Origin: a virus
Strand: one strand, 5' to 3'
IMG/VR virus record: IMGVR_UViG_3300007513_000017
Location: 1-64,000 of that record
DNA length: 64,000 nt
The notes under the pieces were generated by a model, which was not told the DNA's origin, ran no database searches, and saw nothing but the letters and a program-made list of their open reading frames with translations. Below are positions 8,571-16,531 of this stretch, one piece after another; position 1 is the first letter of the stretch, and each line of letters starts with the position of its first letter. A program made the position numbers and the translations under genes.

Positions 8571-8768
8571 CTATTTACCTGCGTTTCTCAACGCCATCTT
8601 ATCATTTTCTTGTTTTATATAGTTTGATAACAAATTCACATATATTTCCCTCTCCCAAGGCAGCATAAGTTCTAGTTCAGATAATGAATATTTATGATGT
8701 TGCATTAATGCAAAATTCACTTGATAGTAATTCTCTAAACTTTCGTGAGAGAGGGCAATACGAAAAAA
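8571..8768 (-). CDS. 51: gp51-like baseplate/tail assembly protein, probably made by -1 frameshift from gp26
   Basis: A conserved frame reading RIALSHESLENYYQ, FALMQHHKYSLSELELML and PWEREIYVNLL is typical of gp51-like proteins of marine T4-like phages. The frame is open from 8843 but has no ATG, GTG or TTG before the conserved part; it lies in the -1 frame relative to gp26 and overlaps its 3' end. A T TTT TTC heptamer at 8762-8768 in the gp26 frame would switch ribosomes into this frame and give a gp26-gp51 fusion of about 300 residues. A rare ATT start at 8843 is the alternative. Either way the product is needed for hub or tail assembly. Confidence 0.75.
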   Translation of the reverse strand, partial: FFRIALSHESLENYYQVNFALMQHHKYSLSELELMLPWEREIYVNLLSNYIKQENDKMALRNAGK

Positions 8769-9472
8769 TCCGTTAACCCTTGCAAAGTCACTAAACTCTT
8801 GACCTTTGTCTTCGGGTTCTCTAATTCTATCTCTTGCTTTAATTTAGGCATAGTATCAAAAAAAGTATTAATCTTTTTGTATGTTTTTGCGTCTAAACTC
8901 TCTATAAACTTGTTTAATTCTTCCTTGGTATAATCTGCAGGTGAATGCATTTTATCGCCTTCGTATATTTGATGTATTGAATTTGCTAACATATCAAATA
9001 ATTGTGCTGTCTTCATACCTTTGACACTCAACTTTGGATCAACTGTATTGATTGTAGGATAACTCATAATAATCCCAATCTTTTTCGTTTCATCAATCAC
9101 AATCTTATTTGTATGACCATCATCAACGTGTACCTCAACTTTAGATAAATCTATTTCTTTTTCAACATAAGTTTCTCTATCATCTGGACACAACAATTTA
9201 ACTGTTGCTTTTTCTCCAACTGATTTTGCCCTTATTTGTAAAAAAATATATTCTAAATCAAAGGTAGGCAATGTATCAACATCTATAAAACCAAATGTAC
9301 AAGTATGTACTATTTGTTTCAATGCGTCAATCAAAGCCTTATTGTCTTCTGATTCCATCGCTTGCAACAAAATTTTCTCTTCTTTTACAAGAAAAGGTCT
9401 GTACTTAACTTTCACATTTTTAGATGGTAAAGTCAACTCAAATGTCGCTGTTTCTAATATCGGCAATGCCAT
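8735..9472 (-). CDS. 26: Baseplate hub / tail assembly chaperone gp26
   Basis: 245-residue protein of the gp26 type found in T4-like marine phages. Recognised by the start MALPILETATFELTLPS, then VKYRPFLVKEEKILLQAME, and the C-terminal LQGLTDFF. It is preceded by a good ribosome site (AAAAAAGGAGTAA) and by a short AT-only repeat (ATATT units, about 9485-9505). The 3' end overlaps the gp51-like frame, and a slippery heptamer lies at codons 235-237. Position directly upstream of the tape measure, with only accessory genes between, is that of the tail assembly chaperone pair in tailed phages. Confidence 0.85.
   Translation of the reverse strand: MALPILETATFELTLPSKNVKVKYRPFLVKEEKILLQAMESEDNKALIDALKQIVHTCTFGFIDVDTLPTFDLEYIFLQIRAKSVGEKATVKLLCPDDRETYVEKEIDLSKVEVHVDDGHTNKIVIDETKKIGIIMSYPTINTVDPKLSVKGMKTAQLFDMLANSIHQIYEGDKMHSPADYTKEELNKFIESLDAKTYKKINTFFDTMPKLKQEIELENPKTKVKSLVTLQGLTDFFVLPSLTKV
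8762..8768 (-). promoter_or_regulatory. Candidate -1 ribosomal frameshift heptamer (T TTT TTC) in gp26
   Basis: In the gp26 frame the codons are GAT TTT TTC, giving an X XXY YYZ heptamer T TTT TTC. A slip of one base backwards continues into the conserved gp51-like frame without a stop. The gp26 stop is at 8735-8737. The family logic is that of lambda G/GT. Confidence 0.6.
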
Positions 9473-9504
9473 AATTTACTCCTTTTTTATTATATTATAT
9501 TATA

Positions 9505-10518
9505 TTAAAAGAACGGTGGAAAACTCTTTCCATATGGTGGAAATACTCTTCCTCCTGTTGCTCTTCCAATTGGTATATCTCTTCTAATTTTATTAGCTAT
9601 ATCTCTACCTGCACGTCTTAACTCTGGTGGTAATTTAGAAATCATACCCATAAGACCTTTCGTGCTATCAGTAGTAGTGTGTGGCATACCTGCTTCGGTC
9701 TTACCAATATTTGATTTACCCATTTGGTCTAATGTTAAATTTTCCCAAGTTCTAAATGCAAATGATATAGGCATTTCCATAGGTATCATATCGTCTGTTA
9801 ATGCTTGATATTGTACCTCACCAATTGTTTCTGGATATACTTCGTGCAATCTTATTGCATAGGTAATTCTTAAATTGTCTGACATTCCTGCCCTATTTTC
9901 AGGAGTTTCCTTATCTTCTTTATACATACCCAACTGATAAATGTCCATAGAACCTATATAACTATCATAGTAAGTTAAATCGTGAGTTTTAGAATTAAAC
10001 ATTAAATTTTGCCACTCCTCAAAAAACGCCCTTTGTCTTAAATACTTATCCCCCATAAATGTACACTCAATCTTTGAATTAAAATGATATGCTTGAGGCA
10101 TTTGTCTACCAGGTCCATAAGTTACAACATTTTCTGATTTAATATCTCTTGATGGCAACGTTGCTTTAGAACAAAATAACTCCACATTTCTATTCATTTC
10201 ATCCATATGATAATTACTGCCGTACTTACCAGTACTTCCTTGATAATCAGCAGTTTCAAGATGGTCAATATCTTTATCAATTTTTACTTTAAATTTTGGT
10301 GGAAAAAATCTAACTAAAAATCTATTTGCTCTAGCAATACCTTCACCCTTTGATATAGCAGACATAAATCTATTAATGGAACTTACGCTTCTATTTCCAG
10401 AAATAAATTTTTCTTTTAATCTTTTATCGCCTTCAACGTCATCTAATGACTTATCTCTTGGAAGTCCTACTCGGATATCAAAATTACCGATACGTTTCCC
10501 TGCTCTAAATATTGCCAT
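9505..10518 (-). CDS. 54: Baseplate tail-tube initiator gp54-like
   Basis: 337 residues, close to T4 gp54 (320 aa). The tail-tube fold signatures are visible: ARANRFLVRFFPPKF near residue 62, NVELFCSKATLPSRDI near 110, YGPGRQMPQAYHFNSKIE, and the FFEEWQNLMFN - LTYYDSYIGSMDIYQL pair near 165-195. gp54 sits on the baseplate and nucleates tube polymerisation with gp48. The C-terminus is basic and Gly/Pro-rich. It lies 3 bases below the 45-codon gene and 32 bases above gp26. A tail-tube gp19 assignment is less likely because gp19 is about half this length. Confidence 0.75.
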   Translation of the reverse strand: MAIFRAGKRIGNFDIRVGLPRDKSLDDVEGDKRLKEKFISGNRSVSSINRFMSAISKGEGIARANRFLVRFFPPKFKVKIDKDIDHLETADYQGSTGKYGSNYHMDEMNRNVELFCSKATLPSRDIKSENVVTYGPGRQMPQAYHFNSKIECTFMGDKYLRQRAFFEEWQNLMFNSKTHDLTYYDSYIGSMDIYQLGMYKEDKETPENRAGMSDNLRITYAIRLHEVYPETIGEVQYQALTDDMIPMEMPISFAFRTWENLTLDQMGKSNIGKTEAGMPHTTTDSTKGLMGMISKLPPELRRAGRDIANKIRRDIPIGRATGGRVFPPYGKSFPPFF

Positions 10519-10520
10519 TT

Positions 10521-10661
10521 CTATTTCCTATCCTTTGGGTGTCTGCCCATATAATGTTCGGATGGTTCGTAGTTCCATCTATGTCCGTGGTGTCCTCTAA
10601 CGTCAGCATACCACATCCTGATTTTAACTATCAAAACTCTCCATAATGTTCTCTTTGCCAT
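10521..10661 (-). CDS. Small basic hypothetical protein, 46 aa
   Basis: Starts at an internal ATG (MAKRTLWRVLIVKIRM); a longer frame overlapping the upstream gene is rejected. Rich in Arg, His and Trp (YADVRGHHGHRWNYEPSEHY), possibly nucleic-acid or metal binding. It is tightly packed between the upstream virion-type gene and gp54. No family recognised. Confidence 0.6.
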   Translation of the reverse strand: MAKRTLWRVLIVKIRMWYADVRGHHGHRWNYEPSEHYMGRHPKDRK

Positions 10662-10668
10662 TTTACTA

Positions 10669-11223
10669 TCAGATTGCTCTCCTACTGTCTGCCCATACTC
10701 TACTTGCTGGTGCTTTGCGAAATTGCTGAATAGGCAGATAAACAGCAATAGCCATTTCGTCTGCGTCTATTCTTAAAAAGTTTGACCTTACGTGTCGCCA
10801 CAAATATTTCTTAATCGTTGGTTGTATCATAGGTATATTTTTAAGTGTAGAATATGTTGCCATTATTCTTGTTGTACTATCAAATTGTGTATTACTAGCA
10901 TATTTTTGTATGTCTTGTAATAATCTAAATCTCATTATATATGGTAAATAGTGAAAATTTAACCCTACAAACCCACCTTTAAATGTATCTACTGGTAAAA
11001 CTAATGGGAATAAATCATAATATGGTAATTTATCTTTAGTTTTAGGGTCATAAAAATACATATTCAAACGTCCTGCACTAGGTCTTTGATTTAGTTTTCC
11101 ACTTCTCATAAGAGCAGTACGAGTCGCCTTACGTGCTATACTTTGGACAGCATTTCTATACCATTGTGCTGACTTTAGTACACCTTTTTGTCTATCTACT
11201 ATGGGTCCAAATATATTTGCCAT
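10669..11223 (-). CDS. Conserved T4-like marine phage protein, 184 aa
   Basis: Start chosen at ATG 11223 (MANIFGPIVDRQKGVLKSAQ). The central block LPYYDLFPLVLPVDTFKGGF followed by GLNFHYLPYIMRFRLLQ is a pattern I associate with a conserved protein of T4-like marine phages, probably virion related, though I cannot name it. The late promoter TATAAATA lies only 6 bases before the ATG, so the late transcript would be leaderless or nearly so. It heads the tail operon and follows the strong terminator of gp32. Confidence 0.6.
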   Translation of the reverse strand: MANIFGPIVDRQKGVLKSAQWYRNAVQSIARKATRTALMRSGKLNQRPSAGRLNMYFYDPKTKDKLPYYDLFPLVLPVDTFKGGFVGLNFHYLPYIMRFRLLQDIQKYASNTQFDSTTRIMATYSTLKNIPMIQPTIKKYLWRHVRSNFLRIDADEMAIAVYLPIQQFRKAPASRVWADSRRAI

Positions 11224-11228
11224 ACTAC

Positions 11229-11236
11229 TATTTATA
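11229..11236 (-). promoter_or_regulatory. T4-type late promoter, leaderless for the 184-aa gene
   Basis: TATAAATA on the minus strand, separated from the ATG at 11223 by only GTAGT. Since T4 late transcripts start about 5-7 bases after this box, the message should begin at or next to the start codon. It heads the 184-aa/gp54/gp26 tail operon. Confidence 0.7.
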
Positions 11237-11239
11237 ATG

Positions 11240-11266
11240 AAAAAGGGCACCTATTACTAGGTGCCC
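11240..11266 (-). terminator. Rho-independent terminator after gp32
   Basis: Perfect stem GGGCACCTA / TAGGTGCCC with a GTAA loop followed by TTTTTC on the minus strand, 34 bases after the gp32 stop. Strong GC stem in an AT-rich genome; it separates gp32 expression from the tail operon. Confidence 0.9.
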
Positions 11267-11299
11267 TTGAAGTTTTAACGTTTTTTGAGAGAGAAAGGT

Positions 11300-12190
11300 T
11301 TACTCTTCGTCTGCCAATTTACTAAAATAAGACAACGTATCGTCTTCCTCACTAGCAGGTTTAGAGTTCACAACGTTAGTACTTTTCACCTTGCCATTGA
11401 CCTGTTGTGGGAGGTCAACTGTTTCAACAGTTTCGGTGCTTCGTGTACCCATAATTATCCTATTCAGTTTCTCTTTGAGTTCCTCATAAGATTTAAAATT
11501 ACTAGGGTCCACAAATGGTTTCAAAGGATACTGTTTCGCCCATATCGCTTTTATAGCAGCGTCATCACTTGCTACTGGCGTAACACCTTCAAATTCAGAT
11601 TTGTCGTAGTTCCAATAGCCATCAACTTTTCTAATTTTTAGTTTAAAGTTTGCACCTTTCCAAAAATCAAATGGGTTGATTGCCTTTTCATCCGCAAATT
11701 GAGGTTGCATTGCTTCTGATATCTTATCAAATATCTTTTTACCAAATTTGTATAAGAAAACTTTGCCTTCATTTTCGGGATGTTTTGGATCACTAACAAT
11801 ATAGATGTTAGAATAGTATGATAATTTTCTTTTTCTCTTACGAGCAATATCCTTATCACTATCTACACCTGTATTCCATAATCTAGTATTATCTTCACTA
11901 ACTGGATCTTTAGTATTTAAAGTTGTTAATGAATTTTCAATGTACCAACCACCTTTGTCTTGAAATGCGTGTGACCATACTCTTTGCCAAGGCATTTCTT
12001 CGTTGTTAGACGCAGGTAAAAATCTAATAACAGCATAACCGTTACCAGTTTTATCTAACTCTGGTTTCCAAAGTCTATCGTCTTGATACTTGTTTTTGTT
12101 TGCTTGATCCTCGGGACCGAGGTTCTTTTCAAGTGCCTTTGTAATCTTATCAAAGTTACTTGATGATGATTTTAATGTTTCAAAATCCAT
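11300..12190 (-). CDS. 32: Single-stranded DNA-binding protein gp32
   Basis: 296-residue T4-type gp32 (T4 301 aa). Recognisable core: KTGNGYAVIRFLPASNNEE, the RKRKRKLSYYSNIYIVSDP block near residue 115, GKVFLYKFGKKIFDKI, INPFDFWKGANFKLKIRK, then an acidic C-terminal tail ending ASEEDDTLSYFSKLADEE that should recruit partner proteins. There is no cysteine in the protein, so the zinc site of T4 gp32 is absent. It has both a sigma-70-type promoter (12279-12307) and a late promoter (12257-12264) and its own terminator, consistent with high expression through infection. Confidence 0.95.
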   Translation of the reverse strand: MDFETLKSSSSNFDKITKALEKNLGPEDQANKNKYQDDRLWKPELDKTGNGYAVIRFLPASNNEEMPWQRVWSHAFQDKGGWYIENSLTTLNTKDPVSEDNTRLWNTGVDSDKDIARKRKRKLSYYSNIYIVSDPKHPENEGKVFLYKFGKKIFDKISEAMQPQFADEKAINPFDFWKGANFKLKIRKVDGYWNYDKSEFEGVTPVASDDAAIKAIWAKQYPLKPFVDPSNFKSYEELKEKLNRIIMGTRSTETVETVDLPQQVNGKVKSTNVVNSKPASEEDDTLSYFSKLADEE

Positions 12191-12256
12191 ATGTATTCTC
12201 CTTTTGTATTAACATATTCGTTGTATTTGTGTAGGCTATATAATCGCCTTCATTAT

Positions 12257-12264
12257 TATTTATA
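12257..12264 (-). promoter_or_regulatory. T4-type late promoter for gp32
   Basis: TATAAATA on the minus strand, 67 bases before the gp32 ATG, downstream of the early promoter. Gives gp32 a second, late transcript with a leader containing the AGGAGA ribosome site. Confidence 0.7.
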
Positions 12265-12278
12265 CACTCACTATGTCT

Positions 12279-12307
12279 AATATAACATAATTAGAGCATA
12301 GAGTCAA
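12279..12307 (-). promoter_or_regulatory. Sigma-70-type promoter for gp32
   Basis: TTGACT (12302-12307), 17-base spacer, TATATT (12279-12284) on the minus strand. It overlaps the 3' end of the upstream gene. Together with the adjacent late box it gives early and late expression of gp32. Confidence 0.75.
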
Positions 12308-13178
12308 GTGTGGTATAATCTATGTACTTCAGGTTAGGTATGCCTTTCCATTCTTCAATAGGTCCATTGACCTTATCCCTGCCATCATTATATCTATTGA
12401 CCTTATAAAAATGTATGTCTGGATACCATTGGAACATAGTTCTCCATTGATTGATCCAATTCAACCCTGGTGTTGGACTGTTATCTTTTGCTGTATAATG
12501 CTTACTACTCTTGTAGATATTATTAATCTTCTCATTATGACTATGTAAATCGTGTCCTATTAGGTACACTTCACAAGGATTCTCTTTCTTAACTGCAACT
12601 AAACCAGCACTTGCCCCACACGCCCAACCGTGGTCTCTAGGTTCGCATATATCATCTAATGAGTGTGAATAGTCTGGTTCTTTTATCCAACTAACTTTAA
12701 TTTGAGCTTGGTCAACTTTCCTTTTAAGTACTGCACCATCTGTCAATACACTTACTACACCTTTTAAATTAGAACCGTGTAAAACATATTCTTTACTATC
12801 ACCACGTCCATTGGTTATAACAGCACCTTGTTCTATTGCTTTATCTAATTCTTCTTTAGGTAAACCATCTTGTATTATTGCGTCATATGTATGAGCAGGC
12901 ACTTTAGTCCAATTTCTAAAATAACAAGGTATCTTTTGTGCCATACCTGCGTGATATATTTCGTGTATCATTCCGTGGTCTACACCAGTTAACACATCAC
13001 ATAAATTAGGGTGGTCTCTATAAATGGCATTGCAACCATATATCTTACCAAATTCTTTATACTTTAATAAATCTATACCTATTCTACTCTCACCGTTACC
13101 GATACAGAATACTCTACTAGACCTTTTTTCTTCTTTAATTTCTTTTGCCAAGTCTTCAACGTCTTCAGATATTATCAT
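12291..13178 (-). CDS. DUF115/MptE-like Rossmann-fold protein
   Basis: 295 residues. The N-terminal SSRVFCIGNGESRIGIDLL is a Gly-rich nucleotide-binding type loop, followed by GCNAIYRDHPNLCDVLTGVD, and a later block CEVYLIGHDLHSHN. This is the pattern of the DUF115/6-hydroxymethylpterin pyrophosphokinase MptE-like fold, which also occurs in glycan-linked phage proteins. It overlaps the downstream end of a 2OG oxygenase gene by 14 bases and ends at the gp32 promoter. Function unknown; a sugar-related or modification role is possible. Confidence 0.55.
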   Translation of the reverse strand: MIISEDVEDLAKEIKEEKRSSRVFCIGNGESRIGIDLLKYKEFGKIYGCNAIYRDHPNLCDVLTGVDHGMIHEIYHAGMAQKIPCYFRNWTKVPAHTYDAIIQDGLPKEELDKAIEQGAVITNGRGDSKEYVLHGSNLKGVVSVLTDGAVLKRKVDQAQIKVSWIKEPDYSHSLDDICEPRDHGWACGASAGLVAVKKENPCEVYLIGHDLHSHNEKINNIYKSSKHYTAKDNSPTPGLNWINQWRTMFQWYPDIHFYKVNRYNDGRDKVNGPIEEWKGIPNLKYIDYTTLDSML

Positions 13179-13746
13179 TTGTAGTCTTTTCTATTTTAAA
13201 AAAGAAAGATAATGTTAATCTTTCTTTAAAGGTATAATCTAAACAAGGAGAGTGGTATCTACCACCGTGATATAAAACTAGTCTATTTGGAACAGCACTT
13301 ATATAAATGTCTGGCACTCTCTCCATTTGATTATTAAAAAATGCCGTACCACCATCATATGCCTGGTCAAAGTACATCATACCTGCTATTAAAGGTTCTT
13401 CTTTTTCACCTGCTGGATAGTCCCTATGTACAAGACCATATTTACCAAAGTTTTGTGGAGATTGTTTTATTTCACTCAATATAATCTTTCTAGCAACTGT
13501 CCTGAAATCAGTAATTTTAGTTTGTAGTATACCTTCTATTTTATTTGTGATGTAATCGTTCTCTTTATCATATTGATTTTCATAACAAGGATACGCCTGC
13601 AATCTATTACCATAATACCCACTTCCTGGTTGATGTTGTGCTTCATAGTTCAACCTATCTAAATCTGATTTAATATTAGTATACTTTTCTTTTGTGAAGA
13701 AATTATAATGAATTGATATTCCACCATTTAAAATATAATCAATCAT
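13165..13746 (-). CDS. 2OG-Fe(II) oxygenase (prolyl-4-hydroxylase-like)
   Basis: 193 residues with the iron facial triad of the 2-oxoglutarate/Fe(II) oxygenases: HxD in LVHRDYPAGE (around residue 105), a distal His in HGGRYHSPCLD near 165, and a following Arg in KERLTLSFFF for the 2OG carboxylate. It is the first of three oxygenase genes in tandem, with ATGA-type overlap to the next. Such phage enzymes hydroxylate proteins or other substrates; the substrate here is unknown. It differs clearly from the two downstream-neighbour copies, which resemble each other. Confidence 0.8.
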   Translation of the reverse strand: MIDYILNGGISIHYNFFTKEKYTNIKSDLDRLNYEAQHQPGSGYYGNRLQAYPCYENQYDKENDYITNKIEGILQTKITDFRTVARKIILSEIKQSPQNFGKYGLVHRDYPAGEKEEPLIAGMMYFDQAYDGGTAFFNNQMERVPDIYISAVPNRLVLYHGGRYHSPCLDYTFKERLTLSFFFKIEKTTNDNI

Positions 13747-14285
13747 TTAAATATATTACCTTGCACATTTAAGTAATTAAAGTTTATATTAACTCTTCTT
13801 GTATCGTTTGTTGTGCTTGTACTAGTATGGTCAATACTTGGATCAAATAGTATTGCTCTATTTGCAACACTATCAATTTTCTTATCTCCTATCCTTGTAT
13901 ATCCATTGCAAGTGTTCAAAGCAAACAGACACCCCACACAAGGAAAAGGATAATCTCGGTGCATACCGTGTTCAATAAGCTTACCTTGATTAGGAAATGA
14001 ATTTACTTTTACTCTTAATAAAGTTTCCATCTTAATATTTGGATCTTTAAATTCTTGTAATTTACGTAAAACTGGATCCATTATTTCCCAAGATGTAGTA
14101 AATGTTGGTCTGTCATTGTCATATAACATATGCATATTAAAGAATTGATAACCAATTTTTCCTCTATCAGATGTTCTTACTATTGTGTCATAATAAAACC
14201 AAGGAAAGTATTTACCCATTACCTTTTCTTCTAATACATCAAAATCTTCTTTATATAAAAAATTATCTATTACTATTGTTTTCAT
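13743..14285 (-). CDS. 2OG-Fe(II) oxygenase, tandem copy A
   Basis: 180 residues with HxD in GMHRDYPFPCVG, distal H in SIDHTSTSTTNDTRRV and Arg in RRVNINFNY. It is a close paralogue of the gene at 14286-14825: both share VIDNFL, YFPWF, MLYDNDRPTFTTS, VNSFPNQG-like and STTNDTRRVNINFNY segments. Tandem duplication with divergence. Substrate unknown. Overlaps the next oxygenase by four bases. Confidence 0.8.
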   Translation of the reverse strand: MKTIVIDNFLYKEDFDVLEEKVMGKYFPWFYYDTIVRTSDRGKIGYQFFNMHMLYDNDRPTFTTSWEIMDPVLRKLQEFKDPNIKMETLLRVKVNSFPNQGKLIEHGMHRDYPFPCVGCLFALNTCNGYTRIGDKKIDSVANRAILFDPSIDHTSTSTTNDTRRVNINFNYLNVQGNIFK

Positions 14286-14825
14286 TTAAAAATAATTAAA
14301 GTTTATATTAACTCTTCTTGTATCGTTTGTTGTATTTGTACTGCAATGTGGAATGGTTGAATCAAATAATACTGCTCTATTTGCAACACTATCAACTTTA
14401 GTACCATCTTCAAACTTTGTATATCCATTGCAAGTATTTATACTAAATACACACGCCCTACGGTTTAAATTACCCTTACTCCCTAGCAACGGCCAATCTG
14501 TATGCATAGTGTGTTCCCTAAATATACCTTGATTAGGATATGAATTTGCTTTTACTCTTACTAAAGAAGTCATACGAATATTTGGATCTTCTAATTTCAT
14601 TAATTTATCCAAGACTGGATCCATTAATTCAAAAGATGTAGTAAATGTTGGTCTGTCATTGTCATATAACATATGCGTTACATAAAATGTCATATCTTTC
14701 ATATATTCTTCTTCTAGTATTATTTCATTATAATGAAACCAAGGAAAGTATCTACCCATTATCTTTATATGTAATTCATCAAAATCTTTTTTATCTAAAA
14801 AATTATCTATGACTATTGGTTGCAT
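14286..14825 (-). CDS. 2OG-Fe(II) oxygenase, tandem copy B
   Basis: 179 residues from ATG 14825 (MQPIVIDNFLDKKDFDELH); a longer frame to 14864 is less likely. HxD is in HTMHTDWPLLG, the distal His in STIPHCSTNTTNDT and the Arg in TRRVNINFNYF. Paralogue of the gene directly downstream, with one base between stop and start. The HxD neighbourhood differs (HTDWP against HRDYP), so substrate range may differ. Confidence 0.8.
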   Translation of the reverse strand: MQPIVIDNFLDKKDFDELHIKIMGRYFPWFHYNEIILEEEYMKDMTFYVTHMLYDNDRPTFTTSFELMDPVLDKLMKLEDPNIRMTSLVRVKANSYPNQGIFREHTMHTDWPLLGSKGNLNRRACVFSINTCNGYTKFEDGTKVDSVANRAVLFDSTIPHCSTNTTNDTRRVNINFNYF

Positions 14826-14882
14826 ATAATCTCCATTGCCTCTAGTATCTCTTGTACAGTCCACGTACCATTTATTTTCTTA

Positions 14883-15506
14883 TTAAGATTTGAGTTCACT
14901 AGTTATAATCTCTTTCATTACTAATTTAGCTTTCGTCTTGTTAAATGATATAAATGGTTTCATTTTCCGCAATTTTCTGGACATATCAGTCCACACAACT
15001 TTTTCCGTAACTTGTTTATCCCAGTCTTTAATAAAACCAAGGACTGAATCAAGTATGATGGCGGTTGGGTATGAAACTTTCCGTTGAATAAGTAATCGTA
15101 GCATTCGTGGATGTTGCCCATTAACCACCCTAAAGCCATCATCAAAAGAAATGCCCCTCCTGCTAAAGTCATAAACAATACTATTAATACTGCTTCGTAA
15201 ACTGTAGTCAAAAGACTCAAAATATTTTCTGTACTGAAGGTAGGTTTTGTGTCCATTGTCATTTAATAAATTCCCTATCCATTTCTTACTATCGTCAATA
15301 AAATTACTTACAAAGAAATCAAGCACTTCACTTGGACTATATCTTGTAGATAACTTATAGAAGAAGTATCTATCTTTTCTTTTAGTAAATGAATCCAATG
15401 TTGCATTTACCTTACCTGTATATTTATGATAGTCATAGGTGTCTGTTGTAAAATGCAACTTAACACCTAGATATATCTTATATACGTCAAATCCTCCATA
15501 TGCCAT
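14883..15506 (-). CDS. 59: DNA helicase loader gp59
   Basis: 207-residue homologue of T4 gp59 (217 aa), which loads the gp41 helicase onto gp32-coated DNA. The N-terminus GGFDVYKIYLGVKLHFTTD then DYHKYTGKVNATLDSFTKRK and DRYFFYKLSTRY are family-typical. It sits with gp32 and gp33 nearby, as in the 59-33-32 cluster of T4. The gene follows ThyX by one base. Confidence 0.9.
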   Translation of the reverse strand: MAYGGFDVYKIYLGVKLHFTTDTYDYHKYTGKVNATLDSFTKRKDRYFFYKLSTRYSPSEVLDFFVSNFIDDSKKWIGNLLNDNGHKTYLQYRKYFESFDYSLRSSINSIVYDFSRRGISFDDGFRVVNGQHPRMLRLLIQRKVSYPTAIILDSVLGFIKDWDKQVTEKVVWTDMSRKLRKMKPFISFNKTKAKLVMKEIITSELKS

Positions 15507-15507
15507 A

Positions 15508-16122
15508 CTAATCTATCAAATACTTATAACAAATTGGGAAATGGTCTTTCATATGTCTTGATAACTGGTGAGTGACCATTCTCGTTTCTGCTTGAGCATT
15601 ACTCTTACTCCTTAAATTACATACTCTACTAAATGCAAATACACTACCTGACCATATCCACTCGGTCATCATACATTGAGGTAGTACCATACGTGCCATT
15701 TCTGGTGCAATACCTTCCTCTAACATATCATTGTATGTTTCTGTAGCCACATTTATTAAATGTGTAATATCATATTCTACTTCTTCATCACTTGAACCTT
15801 GTTTAATACTCTTCTCTGGTTTCTTTCTCCACATAAAAGGTATATAAAACTCTGGTTTATCTGAAACATATCGTCTACTCACTTCGTTCCAACTTAAACC
15901 TACTTGATGTTTAACTAATTGCCTTGCAACAAAGATAGGTGCTTTAATTCTAAATGATAGAAAGGCGTGTGCAAATGGTGACCAATGTCCGTGCAATGCC
16001 AAATACTTAATTAACTTGTCATCTTTTTCATCAAGTACATCTTTTCTTTTTGCAAAGGATACTCTAGCAGCATTGACTACTGATAGGTCACTACCTAATT
16101 TATCTATAAGTTCTATGTCCAT
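15508..16122 (-). CDS. thyX: Flavin-dependent thymidylate synthase ThyX
   Basis: 204-residue ThyX, which makes dTMP from dUMP using FAD, NADPH and methylene-THF. The signature region reads RQLVKHQVGLSWNEVSRRY (residues about 87-105), a variant of RHRxxSxNExSRR in which the leading RHR is KHQ. SPFAHAFLSFRIKAPIFVA precedes it. It belongs to the nucleotide-supply set with NrdA/NrdB and overlaps the next gene by one base. Function as thymidylate synthase is well supported; effect of the KHQ change is unknown. Confidence 0.93.
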   Translation of the reverse strand: MDIELIDKLGSDLSVVNAARVSFAKRKDVLDEKDDKLIKYLALHGHWSPFAHAFLSFRIKAPIFVARQLVKHQVGLSWNEVSRRYVSDKPEFYIPFMWRKKPEKSIKQGSSDEEVEYDITHLINVATETYNDMLEEGIAPEMARMVLPQCMMTEWIWSGSVFAFSRVCNLRSKSNAQAETRMVTHQLSRHMKDHFPICYKYLID

Positions 16123-16310
16123 TAAAATAACTTCCCTAGTTTATATACACCCCATAATGCCATAAAGACAAATAATGCACTTAACATCCCACCTTCAAAC
16201 AAAGCAACTAATGTAACTGTTGCCCACAATGCATAGAACACTAAAGATTTCCAGTTCATAAAGAACCAAACTAATGCTAATCCAATTACTTTTAAATATT
16301 CTTTTATCAT
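16122..16310 (-). CDS. Small membrane protein, 62 aa
   Basis: 62 residues with two hydrophobic helices (ALVWFFMNWKSLVFYALWAT and a segment to the C-terminus, ALFVFMALWGVYKLG). One-base overlap with both neighbours, gp33 upstream and ThyX downstream. No family recognised. Confidence 0.7.
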   Translation of the reverse strand: MIKEYLKVIGLALVWFFMNWKSLVFYALWATVTLVALFEGGMLSALFVFMALWGVYKLGKLF

Positions 16311-16525
16311 TACGGTAATACTCCAGGTTTACCACCTTTTAATAAGTTTAACTGTTGTGATTGATGTTGTATTTTTTCTTTGAGTTGTTTTGTAATTAGA
16401 CGTGCTGTAGTTTCAACTTCAATAGTATTTTCTTCACAATATTTAACAATAGCATCCACATATAACATATCTTTATGCTTCTTTACTATGTCCTCTATGA
16501 TTAAAGAAAATTCTTTTGAGTTCAT
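16310..16525 (-). CDS. 33: Late transcription coactivator gp33-like
   Basis: 71 residues resembling gp33 of T4-like marine phages, which bridges the late sigma gp55/RNA polymerase to the gp45 clamp. Typical helical pattern: VDAIVKYCEENTIEVETTAR then LITKQLKEKIQHQSQQLNLL. The sigma-70-type promoter at 16532-16560 puts the transcription start on the ATG, so the mRNA should be leaderless. Presence of gp33 fits the many TATAAATA late boxes in the window. gp55 and gp45 are not in the window. Confidence 0.75.
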   Translation of the reverse strand: MNSKEFSLIIEDIVKKHKDMLYVDAIVKYCEENTIEVETTARLITKQLKEKIQHQSQQLNLLKGGKPGVLP

Positions 16526-16531
16526 TTTATT

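Noticed and set aside
9485-9505. Microsatellite of ATATT units as an origin
   Set aside because: Too short and in a gene-tight operon; probably just an AT-rich leader of gp26.
14960-15262. Membrane-like open frame inside gp59
   Set aside because: It is the off-frame shadow of gp59, which matches its family over its full length.
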